This document shows positions 52,071-61,151 of a stretch of 64,000 nucleotides of DNA, piece by piece. Source of the DNA: Lutibacter sp. (GTDB taxonomy: Bacteria; Bacteroidota; Bacteroidia; Flavobacteriales; Flavobacteriaceae); NCBI GenBank assembly GCA_030683995.1, contig JAUXPH010000015.1:62001-126000 (forward strand), given 5' to 3'. Position 1 is the first letter of the stretch; the number at the start of each line of letters is the position of its first letter. The notes under the pieces are model-generated. The model saw only the letters and a program-made list of their open reading frames with translations. It did no database searches and was not told the DNA's origin. The position numbers and the translations under genes were made by a program.

Positions 52071-53600
52071 TTATTGTATTTCTATACTCACCGCCGAAGC
52101 ATCTTTTATTTTATACGAAGTGTTCCCTGATAACGACGATTTTATATCGAATATTGTAATAACATCGCCTCTTTTTGCTTTGGCAATTGCTTTTTGGGCG
52201 GCATCATTCATTCTATTTCCGCTAACAACCACGGCCGATTGTCCAGGTACTTTGATTGTAAATCCTGAAGTATTTAACGACAAGTCAAAATCAAAATCAG
52301 GTAATTCTGCGCTAACGGTTGAATTTTCTAAACTTGATGAAGGCATTTTAACATAACCTGATTGTTTTCTGATGGCACCGCTAGGTGAAGGAATATCCTT
52401 AATCCTAAAATCTTGAGAAGAACTAACTGATTGTCCGTTAGGTAGTTTTCCAGTAACATTTATTTTCACTTCTCTTCCAGTGCCCGGTGTCATAATATAT
52501 TTACCTGATCCGCTTGCTCTGGATAAGCCCGCACCCGATGCATTCACTAAATTATCAGGTATTCCAGGAATTGAGATGGTCATTGGATTGGCCACGCCTC
52601 TATAAACAACGTTCATTTTATCGGCAGAAATTACGGCACTATTTGGTTTTGGAATTACAGCGTAAGTACTGCTTATTTCAATTTCAACAGGTTTTCCGTT
52701 TTCAATAAAAACAAATTTTCCTTTTATTTCGCGTTCTCCAACTCCACCAGCCGGAAAATCTAAAATGGCACCTCCTTCTTGAATATTTGTTATTTTCTGG
52801 CCGTTAACAACAACTTCTGATGGCACCAAAGATGCGTCATAACGTCCCAGCACAATTTTGCCTTTAAAATTTTCACCTTGGAAGAAAGCAGATTTTTCTG
52901 GAATTAAAATTGTTTTATAATTGGACATAGAAACATCACTTTCCAATTGTCCGCCCAAAAGAGTTCCAAAAATATCAGTTTGGGTTGTTTTGATATCTGT
53001 TTGCATAGAGGTTAAATTGGTAATGGTAGAAATCAAAGGAAAACCTTCATACCTGTTTTTTAACCAAAGTTGTTTGCCGCCTTTTGCATCTTGGGGTGAC
53101 GTGTCGAACCTGTTTTTTATGGTTGTTGCTAACGGACTTTTTTCTCCTATTAGCTTTATTATTGCGTCTCTGTAGCCATTTATTTGGTCCAAAAATTCTT
53201 GGCCTTCCATTGTGAAATTATCACCTTTAAAAAAGTGTTCATCCACAACGCCCGTTTGATCCATAGCTTCATAGTTGGTCAGATCTTTTTGATCTCTAAG
53301 AAAAAACTGTTTTTTTTCTTCCAAATAATCATTAAATTTTGAAGATAATTTGTCCACTTCTATCGCTTTCGCATAAAGTTCGCTGTATTTTTCAGGCTGC
53401 TCATCTGCTTTTGTCGCCAAATTTTCGAGCGTTGCCATATTTTTTACAGAAGCCGTTGTATTGTTCTCTGTAAGTTTTTCATTCATAAATCCAAATGCAG
53501 AAAGTACTTCCTTAGACATTTGCATCGCTATCATAGAGATGAAAACTAAGTACATAACGTTAATCATTTTCTGCCTTGGTGATAATTTACCTGAAGCCAT
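52071..53600 (-). CDS. gldM: Gliding motility / T9SS motor protein GldM
   Basis: A 509-residue inner-membrane protein. One N-terminal helix (MINVMYLVFISMIAMQMSKEVLSAFGFMNEKL) precedes a large periplasmic region with four domains. Characteristic segments include MASGKLSPRQKMINVMYLVF, GRYDASLVPSEVVVNGQKI and YVKMPSSSLENSTVSAELPDFDFDL. GldM and GldL form the rotary proton-driven motor powering T9SS and gliding. The helix contains an acidic residue (E in SKEVLS) that could serve in proton transfer. It follows gldL by 44 nt. Confidence 0.95.
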   Translation of the reverse strand: MASGKLSPRQKMINVMYLVFISMIAMQMSKEVLSAFGFMNEKLTENNTTASVKNMATLENLATKADEQPEKYSELYAKAIEVDKLSSKFNDYLEEKKQFFLRDQKDLTNYEAMDQTGVVDEHFFKGDNFTMEGQEFLDQINGYRDAIIKLIGEKSPLATTIKNRFDTSPQDAKGGKQLWLKNRYEGFPLISTITNLTSMQTDIKTTQTDIFGTLLGGQLESDVSMSNYKTILIPEKSAFFQGENFKGKIVLGRYDASLVPSEVVVNGQKITNIQEGGAILDFPAGGVGEREIKGKFVFIENGKPVEIEISSTYAVIPKPNSAVISADKMNVVYRGVANPMTISIPGIPDNLVNASGAGLSRASGSGKYIMTPGTGREVKINVTGKLPNGQSVSSSQDFRIKDIPSPSGAIRKQSGYVKMPSSSLENSTVSAELPDFDFDLSLNTSGFTIKVPGQSAVVVSGNRMNDAAQKAIAKAKRGDVITIFDIKSSLSGNTSYKIKDASAVSIEIQ

Positions 53601-53644
53601 ACCAATTAGTTTTTAAGTTAATAATTAATTAATTTCTCAACTAA

Positions 53645-54280
53645 TTAGTTTTTAATTGACATTGCGGACAGCATTCCGCCATAAACACCGTTAAGTGAAG
53701 ATAGGTTTGTTGCCAATGATTCCATTTGTTCTTTTAATCTGGTCGCATTTTCAGTAACCTGAAGGTTGATTTCGGCTTGTTTGCTTGTGCTTTCCACTTG
53801 CACTTTATACAAGCTATTTAAAGATTCCATTTGCGCAGCGGCCAAAAACATTTGTTCACTGTATTTATTGGTTGCTGCAATTGAATTTACAGCAGGAGCA
53901 ATATTTTCGGCGGCTCCTTTAAAATTTTGTATGCTTTCGCTTAAACTTTGCATCAAACCGGAATCCAGTTTTGCATCTCTAAGCATATCGTCCAATTTTT
54001 GAGAAAGTAACCCTTGAACCTCTTTAGCTTGCCCGGCGTCTTTTTCACGCTTGTCACCACCAGCCAATTCAGGATAAATTAAAGTCCAATCCAAATCTTC
54101 TTCAACAGAGTCAAAAGCTGAGATAAAAAACACAATTGCTTCAACAATCATTCCAACGGTTAGCATTTCACTACCCCCAGTCCAATGCTGAATTTTAAAC
54201 AATGCTCCTAAAATTACAATAGATGCTCCAATACCATAAGCGTAATTAAATAATTTTTTTCTGTTTTTTGATTGTGACAT
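53645..54280 (-). CDS. gldL: Gliding motility / T9SS motor protein GldL
   Basis: A 211-residue inner-membrane protein with two N-terminal helices: LFNYAYGIGASIVILGALFKIQHW and GSEMLTVGMIVEAIVFFISAF, the latter with an embedded Glu proposed to be essential for motor function. A long helical cytoplasmic tail has a coiled-coil pattern (QMESLNSLYKVQVESTSKQAEINLQVTENATRLKEQMESL). Length and motif KIQHWTGGSEMLT are canonical. Confidence 0.95.
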   Translation of the reverse strand: MSQSKNRKKLFNYAYGIGASIVILGALFKIQHWTGGSEMLTVGMIVEAIVFFISAFDSVEEDLDWTLIYPELAGGDKREKDAGQAKEVQGLLSQKLDDMLRDAKLDSGLMQSLSESIQNFKGAAENIAPAVNSIAATNKYSEQMFLAAAQMESLNSLYKVQVESTSKQAEINLQVTENATRLKEQMESLATNLSSLNGVYGGMLSAMSIKN

Positions 54281-54319
54281 AATAAAAGTTTTTTAGTTTG
54301 TTAGTTTTTTTAGTCGATT

Positions 54320-55681
54320 TTATTTTCCGTTTATATTGGTACCGAGGAAATCCTGAACAGTCCTAAAACCAATATAACTTCTTGCAGAGTCCGCATACTC
54401 ATAATCCCGAGTGCTAACCTCTAAAAAGTAGGCTACATCTTTCCAAGAGCCTCCACGAATCACTTTTCTTTTATTTTTATCAATTTCCACATTCGGATTC
54501 ATCGTGGAACCGATGTAATAGGATGCTTCACTGTAAGCTGTGTTTGTCCATTCAGAAACATTGCCTGCCATATTGTACAAACCAAAATCATTTGGAAAAA
54601 ACGATTTTGCCTCCATTGTATATAAGGCGCCATCAACAGCATAATTACCCCTTGCAGGTTTAAAATTTGCTAAAAAACAGCCTCGGTCATTTGTGGTATA
54701 TGGTCCTCCCCAAGGATAAGTGGCATTTTCAAGACCGCCACGTGCGGCATATTCCCACTCAGCTTCAGTCGCCAATCTAAATTGTGGAATTTGGGTTGGG
54801 TTTTTCTTAGTGCTTAAATAATCGTTTTTCTTTTTTGTTCTCCACAGGCAAAAAGCCTTTGCCTGCATCCAAGATACCCCAACTACCGGATAATCATTAT
54901 AGGCTTGGTGGTAAAAATAATCCTGATGCATTGGGTCATTGTAAGAGTAATTGTAGTCTTTTATCCAAACTGTGGTGTCAGGATATACCGATACGACTTC
55001 CGTTTTTATATAATCTCTTCTATTTCCTTGATTTCTTGCCGCCAATTCTTGATCTAACCAAGAATATTTAAATTTTAATTTTGCTGGATTCACCATTCTT
55101 CTGCCTTCAAAACTATCCTCAATAGGCATTAAAATTGAATCAATCATCACTTCTGCATATTCTTCACTTGGGAATTCATTTACATTCCAAACAATTTTCT
55201 CTTTCCAATTCAGCATTTTACCTTGTGTGGGCGAATTAATATCCCCAAGGCTGCCGTAAGTTTTCATCATATATTTTTGATATGGCGACATTTTAGAAGA
55301 GTCAATATCCATAAACTGATAATCTTCTAAAACAATATTTCCTTCTGAAGACATTAATTCTGAAAATAACGCCAATTCGGTTCTTACAACGGAATCCCGA
55401 ACCCAAAATACGAATTCTTTATACTCGCTATTGGTGATTTCGGTTTCATCCATATAATAAGGACGCACGGTTACGGTTCTGGTTGGTGAATTTAAAGCGC
55501 CTGCAACATCTTCGCTCTGTTTTCCCATAGTAAATGATCCGCCAGGTATTAAAGCCATACCTAATGGTTTTTGAGAATGCCATTTACCACTTGATCTCAC
55601 ACCAACTAATTCTCCTTGATCGCTAGATCCACAACTATATATAACTAAGACCAGTAAAATATACAACGATATTTTCTTCAT
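54320..55681 (-). CDS. gldK: Gliding motility / T9SS lipoprotein GldK
   Basis: A 453-residue outer-membrane lipoprotein. Start at ATG 55681 (MKKISLYILLVLVIYSCGSSD; lipobox C17); a longer reading from 55735 would add a poorly conserved leader. It is an FGE-sulfatase-fold protein: LIPGGSFTMGKQSEDV, DETEITNSEYKEFVFWV, VGVSWMQAKAFCLW, FRLATEAEWEYAARGG, MAGNVSEWTNTAYSE and KVIRGGSWKDVAYFL. It has no catalytic cysteine context of active sulfatase-modifying enzyme that I can identify. It starts the gldKLMN operon. Confidence 0.95.
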   Translation of the reverse strand: MKKISLYILLVLVIYSCGSSDQGELVGVRSSGKWHSQKPLGMALIPGGSFTMGKQSEDVAGALNSPTRTVTVRPYYMDETEITNSEYKEFVFWVRDSVVRTELALFSELMSSEGNIVLEDYQFMDIDSSKMSPYQKYMMKTYGSLGDINSPTQGKMLNWKEKIVWNVNEFPSEEYAEVMIDSILMPIEDSFEGRRMVNPAKLKFKYSWLDQELAARNQGNRRDYIKTEVVSVYPDTTVWIKDYNYSYNDPMHQDYFYHQAYNDYPVVGVSWMQAKAFCLWRTKKKNDYLSTKKNPTQIPQFRLATEAEWEYAARGGLENATYPWGGPYTTNDRGCFLANFKPARGNYAVDGALYTMEAKSFFPNDFGLYNMAGNVSEWTNTAYSEASYYIGSTMNPNVEIDKNKRKVIRGGSWKDVAYFLEVSTRDYEYADSARSYIGFRTVQDFLGTNINGK

Positions 55682-55756
55682 ATTTTTTTTCTTATCCTTT
55701 AAGGCAAACGTATTACTAATAAACTTAAAAAACAATATTTAATTTATCTGTTTAAA

Positions 55757-55764
55757 CAAAAATA
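55757..55764 (-). promoter_or_regulatory. -7 box (TATTTTTG) for gldK
   Basis: On the minus strand TATTTTTG matches TAnnTTTG about 75 nt upstream of gldK, between the upstream stop (55797) and the gldK ATG. No -33 TTG at the expected spacing, so it is a weak candidate. Confidence 0.35.
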
Positions 55765-55796
55765 ATTGTGTTTTAGTATACGGCACCACATTTTTT

Positions 55797-56957
55797 TTAT
55801 ACCAATTTTTTTAGCGTTTTTAGCCACCTATCAGGAATTTCCTGATTGGTTGCACTAATATAATCTTGATACGCACAAGGTATTAACGCATGTCTCTTAA
55901 ATTTATTACTTTCAATTAAATTAATTTCCATCCACCATCGACCCGACTTGTTGCTTTTATAAAAATTCAGCACTTCATTATCGATAGGCACAATATATTT
56001 TTGGTAATTGTCTTTTAATCCGAAAGGATAATCATTTGCCCTATAATTAACACCTTCAATAAAATACCAAATCAGTTGTGAAATTAGCTGAGCGGTTTGA
56101 TTTTTAACATCTAATGTTGGATTGTATTCATAAATTCCGAATGAAGTCACTTTATCGCTGATGCCTGCATACCTTGAAATGGCGCAAATTTCTGCACCCG
56201 TAAAACCATTAGGCGTTGCATTATTGTTGGCAGGCGCATCTGCATTTTTAATTGCAGATAAATCGATGCTCACAATATCGGCATCGCGCAAAACGGGTTC
56301 AACCAATTGTATTGCGCTTGAAACTTCACCCAATCTATAGGCCTCAAAGAACAAACCATCCAACAAATCTATTTCATTTTGTGAATTAAAGTAGGTTTGA
56401 TAACCAATATTGCTGAAATTAAATAAATTATTTGGCTGGTTCATCACAATCTTACTTAAATAAGATTGAGAAGTTAAATCGTCCTCTATAGTGCCTAAAT
56501 CAAACTTATTGTCCACCGAAACAATATTTACGGTTTGCTCCAACTTGTCGTAAGCCCTGTAATTTGAATAGGTTAAATCCTGTCCACCTCCTATAATGAT
56601 GGGAATTATTTTATTTTTTATGAGCCAGGTCAATAATTCTGACAACGCAAAATAAGTATCTTCAATGGTATTTCCCTTCGGAATGTTCCCAATGTCGGCT
56701 ACGCTAATTGGCCAATTCCCTGGAAATAGTTTGTACAATTCTTTTCTGATTTCATTTAAATTGGAACCAGTTTCTTGATTTCCAATTGCTGAACGGCCTT
56801 CTTCAACGCCAACAATGGCAATTTTTTTATTTAATAATTCCGGGAATCCATTTTGTGCAGAATAAATTTCGATACATCGGCCAAATGATTGACCGGATTG
56901 CAATTTTGCATATTCCAATAACGCATCATCAATAGGTTTAAGATAATCGAAATTCAT
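55797..56957 (-). CDS. Arginase-fold protein (formimidoylglutamase-like), metal site degenerate
   Basis: A 386-residue protein. Start at ATG 56957 (MNFDYLKPIDDALLEY); a longer reading from 57077 overlaps topA. It has the ureohydrolase core, but metal-ligand motifs are altered: GGGQDLTYSNY for GGDH/GGGH (Q126), SVDNKFDLG for the DAHxD triplet (D149-N-K-F-D153) and SIDLSAIKNADAP for S-x-D-x-D (D232 present, S234 in place of Asp). At least three ligand positions therefore differ. It is usually called formimidoylglutamase in Flavobacteriia. It lies between topA and gldK. Catalytic activity is doubtful. Confidence 0.8.
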   Translation of the reverse strand: MNFDYLKPIDDALLEYAKLQSGQSFGRCIEIYSAQNGFPELLNKKIAIVGVEEGRSAIGNQETGSNLNEIRKELYKLFPGNWPISVADIGNIPKGNTIEDTYFALSELLTWLIKNKIIPIIIGGGQDLTYSNYRAYDKLEQTVNIVSVDNKFDLGTIEDDLTSQSYLSKIVMNQPNNLFNFSNIGYQTYFNSQNEIDLLDGLFFEAYRLGEVSSAIQLVEPVLRDADIVSIDLSAIKNADAPANNNATPNGFTGAEICAISRYAGISDKVTSFGIYEYNPTLDVKNQTAQLISQLIWYFIEGVNYRANDYPFGLKDNYQKYIVPIDNEVLNFYKSNKSGRWWMEINLIESNKFKRHALIPCAYQDYISATNQEIPDRWLKTLKKLV

Positions 56958-57006
56958 TATTAAGGGGTTGTAAGATTTCTTTTTCGACGGCAATATAATA
57001 AAAAAA

Positions 57007-59490
57007 TTATTTTTTTGCTGTTTTTCCTTTTGTTGTTTTCTTTTTGGGTGCGTTTTTTTCAATAATGTCCTTAACATCTGCCAATGTTAATTTACTTGGG
57101 TCCACTGTTTTTGACAATTCTATCTTTGTTTTCCCCTTTAAAATATTTGATCTTCCCCAACGTGCCTTTTCAACAGAAATCCCTTCTTCAGGCCAGTGAT
57201 GAATGACTTTCTCAATATCTTTTCGTTTCTTTTCTTCAATCAATTCAACCACATCTTTTTCGGTTAAATTATCGAAATCGTATTTTTTATTTACGTTGAT
57301 ATAAATTCCATCCCATTTTAAAAACGGTCCAAATCGGCCTACACCTTTTTGCACCGGAATATTTTCATATTCACAAATTGGCGCATCAGCTTTTTGTTTT
57401 TCAAGAATCAATTCAATGGCGCGGTTAATGTCAACCGACATCGGGTTTTCATCTTTTGGAATAGACACATACATATTGTCATACAAAACATAAGGTCCAA
57501 AACGGCCAACTGCAACCACCACTTCTTTTCCTTCATAACCGCCAATTTTTCTTGGAAGTTTGAACAAATCCATCGCTTCTTCAAAAGTAATGGAATTCAA
57601 TGTTTGGTCGCCCTGCAAACTTGCAAATTTCGGTTTTTCTTCATCTGTAGCTTCTCCAATTTGAACCATAACGCCAAATCTTCCCAAACGCGCATATACA
57701 TTTTTGCCGCTTTCCGGGTCAACGCCCAATAAACGTTCACCTTTTGCCCTGTCAGCATTTTCGGCAACATCTTCAACCATTGGATGAAATGATTTGTAAA
57801 AATCTTTGATCATTTTAATCCAATCTTCTTTTCCTTCAGCAATATCATCAAATTCCGATTCTACTTTTGCGGTAAAACCAAAATCTAAAATATAGGTGAA
57901 ATTCTCCACCAAAAAGTCGTTTACAATATTTCCGATATCTGTAGGCACTAATTTACCTTTGTCTGACCCAACTTTTTCGGTCAGCGTTTTGGTAATTACT
58001 TCGCCGCCTTTTAATTTCAGTTCGGTATAACTTCTGTCTTCGCCTTCAATGTTTCCTTTTTCAACATATTCTCTTTTTTGAATGGTTGAAATTGTTGGCG
58101 CGTAGGTGGACGGACGCCCAATTCCCAATTCTTCCAATCTTTTTACAAGCGCGGCTTCTGAATATCGGTAAGGCGCTCTGGTATAACGCTCAGTTGCCGT
58201 AATGTATTTATTGACTAAAACTTCACCTTTCGATAATTTTGGCAACATTCCTTCTTGTTCTTCATCTTCATTGTCAGTGCCTTCCAAATATACTTTTAAA
58301 AACCCTTCAAATTTTATTACTTCGCCATTTGCGGTAAAAACTTCCTTATTATTGGTATTTGTAATTCTTACGTTCGTGCGTTCCAATTGCGCATCACTCA
58401 TTTGTGAAGCAATGGTTCTTTTCCAAATTAAATCGTACAACCTGTCCTGATCATAATCAACAGAAACCGACTGAAGGCTCATACTGGTTGGCCTGATGGC
58501 CTCGTGAGCTTCTTGGGCGCCTTTATCTTTGGTAAGAAAACTTCTTGGTTTGCTGTATTCCTTTCCAAAAGAGGAAATAATTTCTTCTTGTGCCTCAATT
58601 TTTGCGTCTTCCGATAAATTAAGACTGTCGGTTCTCATATAAGTGATCAATCCGGCTTCATACAAACGCTGTGCAATCATCATTGTTTTGGCTACCGGAA
58701 AATACAATTTTCTGGATGCTTCTTGTTGCAATGTTGATGTTGTGAATGGTGCTGCAGGAGATTTTATTGCCGGCTTTGTTTGTAAATCGTCCACTTTAAA
58801 TTTGGCATTTATACAAGAATTTAAGAATGAAGCGGCTTCTTCTTTGGTGTCGAAATTCTTCGGTAAAGAAGCTTTGAATTTCTTTTCTTCCTCCGTAATA
58901 AACTGGGCCATTACTTTATAAGAAGCCTGCGGATCGAAACTTTTTATTTCGCGTTCTCTGTCAACTATTAACCTAACAGCGACAGATTGAACTCTCCCTG
59001 CCGATAAGCCTCCTTTAATTTTTCGCCAAAGCACAGGCGATAATTCATAACCGACCAATCGGTCCAAAACACGTCGTGCTTGTTGGGCATTTACCAAATT
59101 GTAATCAATGCTTCTTGGATTTTCAACTGCTTTTAATATGGCTTTTTTGGTAATTTCATGAAATACAATACGTTTTGTATTGGCTTCCTTTAATTTTAAT
59201 TGTTCGTATAAATGCCAGGCAATGGCTTCACCTTCTCTATCCTCATCCGATGCCAGCCAAACCATATCGGCATTTTTGGCCAAATCTTTCAATCTTTTTA
59301 CCAAGGCTTTTTTATCGGCAGGAACCACATATTTCGGACTAAAATTTCCTTCTACATCAATCCCAATCTCCTTGGAAGGCAAATCGGCTATATGTCCAAA
59401 ACTGGATTCAACCTGAAAATCTTTTCCTAAAAATTTTTCAATGGTTTTTGCTTTTGCAGGTGACTCTACGATTACTAAATTTTTCGCCAT
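57007..59490 (-). CDS. topA: DNA topoisomerase I (type IA)
   Basis: An 827-residue enzyme relaxing negative supercoils. The Toprim domain has LVIVESPAKAKTIEKFLGKDF and VWLASDEDREGEAIAWHLYEQL. The active-site Tyr is in GLITYMRTDSLNLS (near 284). LVGYELSPVLWRKIKGGLSAGRVQSVA and RPSTYAPTISTIQKREYVEK are core motifs. The C-terminus has Bacteroidetes-type repeat domains (VQIGEATDEEKPKF, GKEVVVAVGRFGPYV, KGVGRFGPFLKWDGIYI) rather than zinc ribbons, and a Lys/Thr-rich tail. Likely first in a unit with the arginase-fold gene. Confidence 0.96.
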   Translation of the reverse strand: MAKNLVIVESPAKAKTIEKFLGKDFQVESSFGHIADLPSKEIGIDVEGNFSPKYVVPADKKALVKRLKDLAKNADMVWLASDEDREGEAIAWHLYEQLKLKEANTKRIVFHEITKKAILKAVENPRSIDYNLVNAQQARRVLDRLVGYELSPVLWRKIKGGLSAGRVQSVAVRLIVDREREIKSFDPQASYKVMAQFITEEEKKFKASLPKNFDTKEEAASFLNSCINAKFKVDDLQTKPAIKSPAAPFTTSTLQQEASRKLYFPVAKTMMIAQRLYEAGLITYMRTDSLNLSEDAKIEAQEEIISSFGKEYSKPRSFLTKDKGAQEAHEAIRPTSMSLQSVSVDYDQDRLYDLIWKRTIASQMSDAQLERTNVRITNTNNKEVFTANGEVIKFEGFLKVYLEGTDNEDEEQEGMLPKLSKGEVLVNKYITATERYTRAPYRYSEAALVKRLEELGIGRPSTYAPTISTIQKREYVEKGNIEGEDRSYTELKLKGGEVITKTLTEKVGSDKGKLVPTDIGNIVNDFLVENFTYILDFGFTAKVESEFDDIAEGKEDWIKMIKDFYKSFHPMVEDVAENADRAKGERLLGVDPESGKNVYARLGRFGVMVQIGEATDEEKPKFASLQGDQTLNSITFEEAMDLFKLPRKIGGYEGKEVVVAVGRFGPYVLYDNMYVSIPKDENPMSVDINRAIELILEKQKADAPICEYENIPVQKGVGRFGPFLKWDGIYINVNKKYDFDNLTEKDVVELIEEKKRKDIEKVIHHWPEEGISVEKARWGRSNILKGKTKIELSKTVDPSKLTLADVKDIIEKNAPKKKTTKGKTAKK

Positions 59491-59574
59491 ATTTTTTTAT
59501 TATAATTTTAAAACCTTCCCAAATTCATTTTCTGCTACAATAAAAACTCCTTATTCAATTCGGGTTTTGGATTG

Positions 59575-59582
59575 CAAAAGTA
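59575..59582 (-). promoter_or_regulatory. -7 box (TACTTTTG) for topA
   Basis: On the minus strand TACTTTTG fits TAnnTTTG about 85 nt upstream of topA. There is no TTG at normal -33 spacing. Confidence 0.35.
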
Positions 59583-59689
59583 TATAGAATTTTTTTAATC
59601 TGAATAATAACCGTCAAAAACTATATTTTTTAGGCTTTAATCCTTTGTTAAAATTCTGCCAATCTGTCATATTTTTAAAAAATTGGTTA

Positions 59690-59697
59690 TATCTTTG
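59690..59697 (+). promoter_or_regulatory. -7 box (TATCTTTG) of miaB
   Basis: An exact TAnnTTTG match 17 nt before ATG 59715. The implied leader is short. No TTG at the right distance upstream. Confidence 0.5.
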
Positions 59698-59714
59698 CCT
59701 TCCAATAAAAACTT

Positions 59715-61148
59715 ATGGGGAACGAAAAAATTATCGTAGAAAAAAATCAGGGACAACCACTGTTAACTGAACAAATTGAAGGAAATTCTAAAAAATTATA
59801 TATAGAAAGTTATGGTTGTTCAATGAACTTAAACGACAGTGAAATTGTTGCTTCCATACTTTCAAAACAAGGATATAACACCACGCATTTATTGGAAGAA
59901 GCCGACTTGGTTTTGGTAAATACGTGTTCAATTCGAGAAAAAGCAGAGCAAACTGTTCGCAAACGCTTGGAAAAATACAATGCCGTAAAAAAGATAAATC
60001 CCGCTATGAAAGTGGGCGTTTTGGGCTGTATGGCTGAGCGGTTGAAAGCCAAATTTTTAGAAGAAGAAAAAATTGTTGATTTGGTTGTTGGGCCAGATGC
60101 TTACAGAGATTTACCAAATTTATTGGAAGAAATAAATGCCGGCCGTGATGCCGTAAATGTCATTTTATCAAAAGAAGAAACCTATGGCGATGTTTCTCCG
60201 GTGCGATTAAACAGCAACGGCGTATCTGCTTTTGTTTCCATTACAAGAGGCTGCGACAATATGTGCACATTTTGCGTTGTTCCGTTCACCCGTGGCCGTG
60301 AAAGAAGTCGCGAACCTAAAAGCATTTTAGAAGAAATAAAGGATCTAAGCGATAAAAACTATAAAGAAATAACGCTTTTAGGCCAAAATGTTGACAGTTA
60401 TCTTTGGTATGGCGGCGGATTGAAAAAAGATTTCAAAAATGCTTCGGAAATTGCACAAGCAACCGCGGTTGATTTTTCTCAATTGTTGGATATGGTGGCA
60501 ACTTCATTTCCAAAAATGAGGATTCGCTTTTCAACTTCCAATCCGCAAGACATGAATTTGGACGTTATTTATACGATGGCGAAACACGAAAATATATGCA
60601 ATTATGTTCATTTGCCTGTACAATCGGGCAGCACTTCGGTGTTAAAAAGGATGAATCGCCAGCATACGCGTGAAGAATATATTGAATTGATTGATAACAT
60701 TCGCAAAATTATTCCAGATTGTGGCATTTCACAAGATATGATGACCGGTTTTTGCGGCGAAACAGAAGAAGAACACCAAGAAACCTTGAGTTTATTGGAA
60801 TATGTAAAATATGATTTCGGATTTATGTTTGCCTATTCTGAACGTCCGGGAACGCTGGCAGAGAAAAAAATGGATGATGATGTTCCTTTTGAGGTTAAAA
60901 AAAGACGACTTGCAGAAATTATATTGCTGCAACAAAAACACAGTTTGTACCATACCCAAAAATTTGTTGGACAAACAGTTGAAGTATTGATTGAAGGATC
61001 TTCAAAAAAATCGGATTCCCACTGGAAAGGAAGAAATTCGCAGAATGCGGTGATTGTTTTCCCTAAAGGAGATGAAAAATTGGGCGATCTTGTAAATATT
61101 TTTATCGAAGATTGCACATCTGCCACGCTAATAGGAAAAAGAGTTTAA
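59715..61148 (+). CDS. miaB: tRNA-2-methylthio-N6-dimethylallyladenosine synthase
   Basis: A 477-residue radical-SAM methylthiotransferase modifying i6A37 of tRNAs. The UPF0004 domain supplies three auxiliary-cluster cysteines (YGCSMN, C35; NTCSIRE, C71; GCMAERL, C105). The radical-SAM triplet is RGCDNMCTFCVVPFTRGRERSR (C180, C184, C187). The C-terminal TRAM region ends TSATLIGKRV. Length and motifs are canonical. It is followed after 3 nt by a sigma-54 activator gene, so the two share an operon. Confidence 0.96.
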   Translation: MGNEKIIVEKNQGQPLLTEQIEGNSKKLYIESYGCSMNLNDSEIVASILSKQGYNTTHLLEEADLVLVNTCSIREKAEQTVRKRLEKYNAVKKINPAMKVGVLGCMAERLKAKFLEEEKIVDLVVGPDAYRDLPNLLEEINAGRDAVNVILSKEETYGDVSPVRLNSNGVSAFVSITRGCDNMCTFCVVPFTRGRERSREPKSILEEIKDLSDKNYKEITLLGQNVDSYLWYGGGLKKDFKNASEIAQATAVDFSQLLDMVATSFPKMRIRFSTSNPQDMNLDVIYTMAKHENICNYVHLPVQSGSTSVLKRMNRQHTREEYIELIDNIRKIIPDCGISQDMMTGFCGETEEEHQETLSLLEYVKYDFGFMFAYSERPGTLAEKKMDDDVPFEVKKRRLAEIILLQQKHSLYHTQKFVGQTVEVLIEGSSKKSDSHWKGRNSQNAVIVFPKGDEKLGDLVNIFIEDCTSATLIGKRV

Positions 61149-61151
61149 TCC

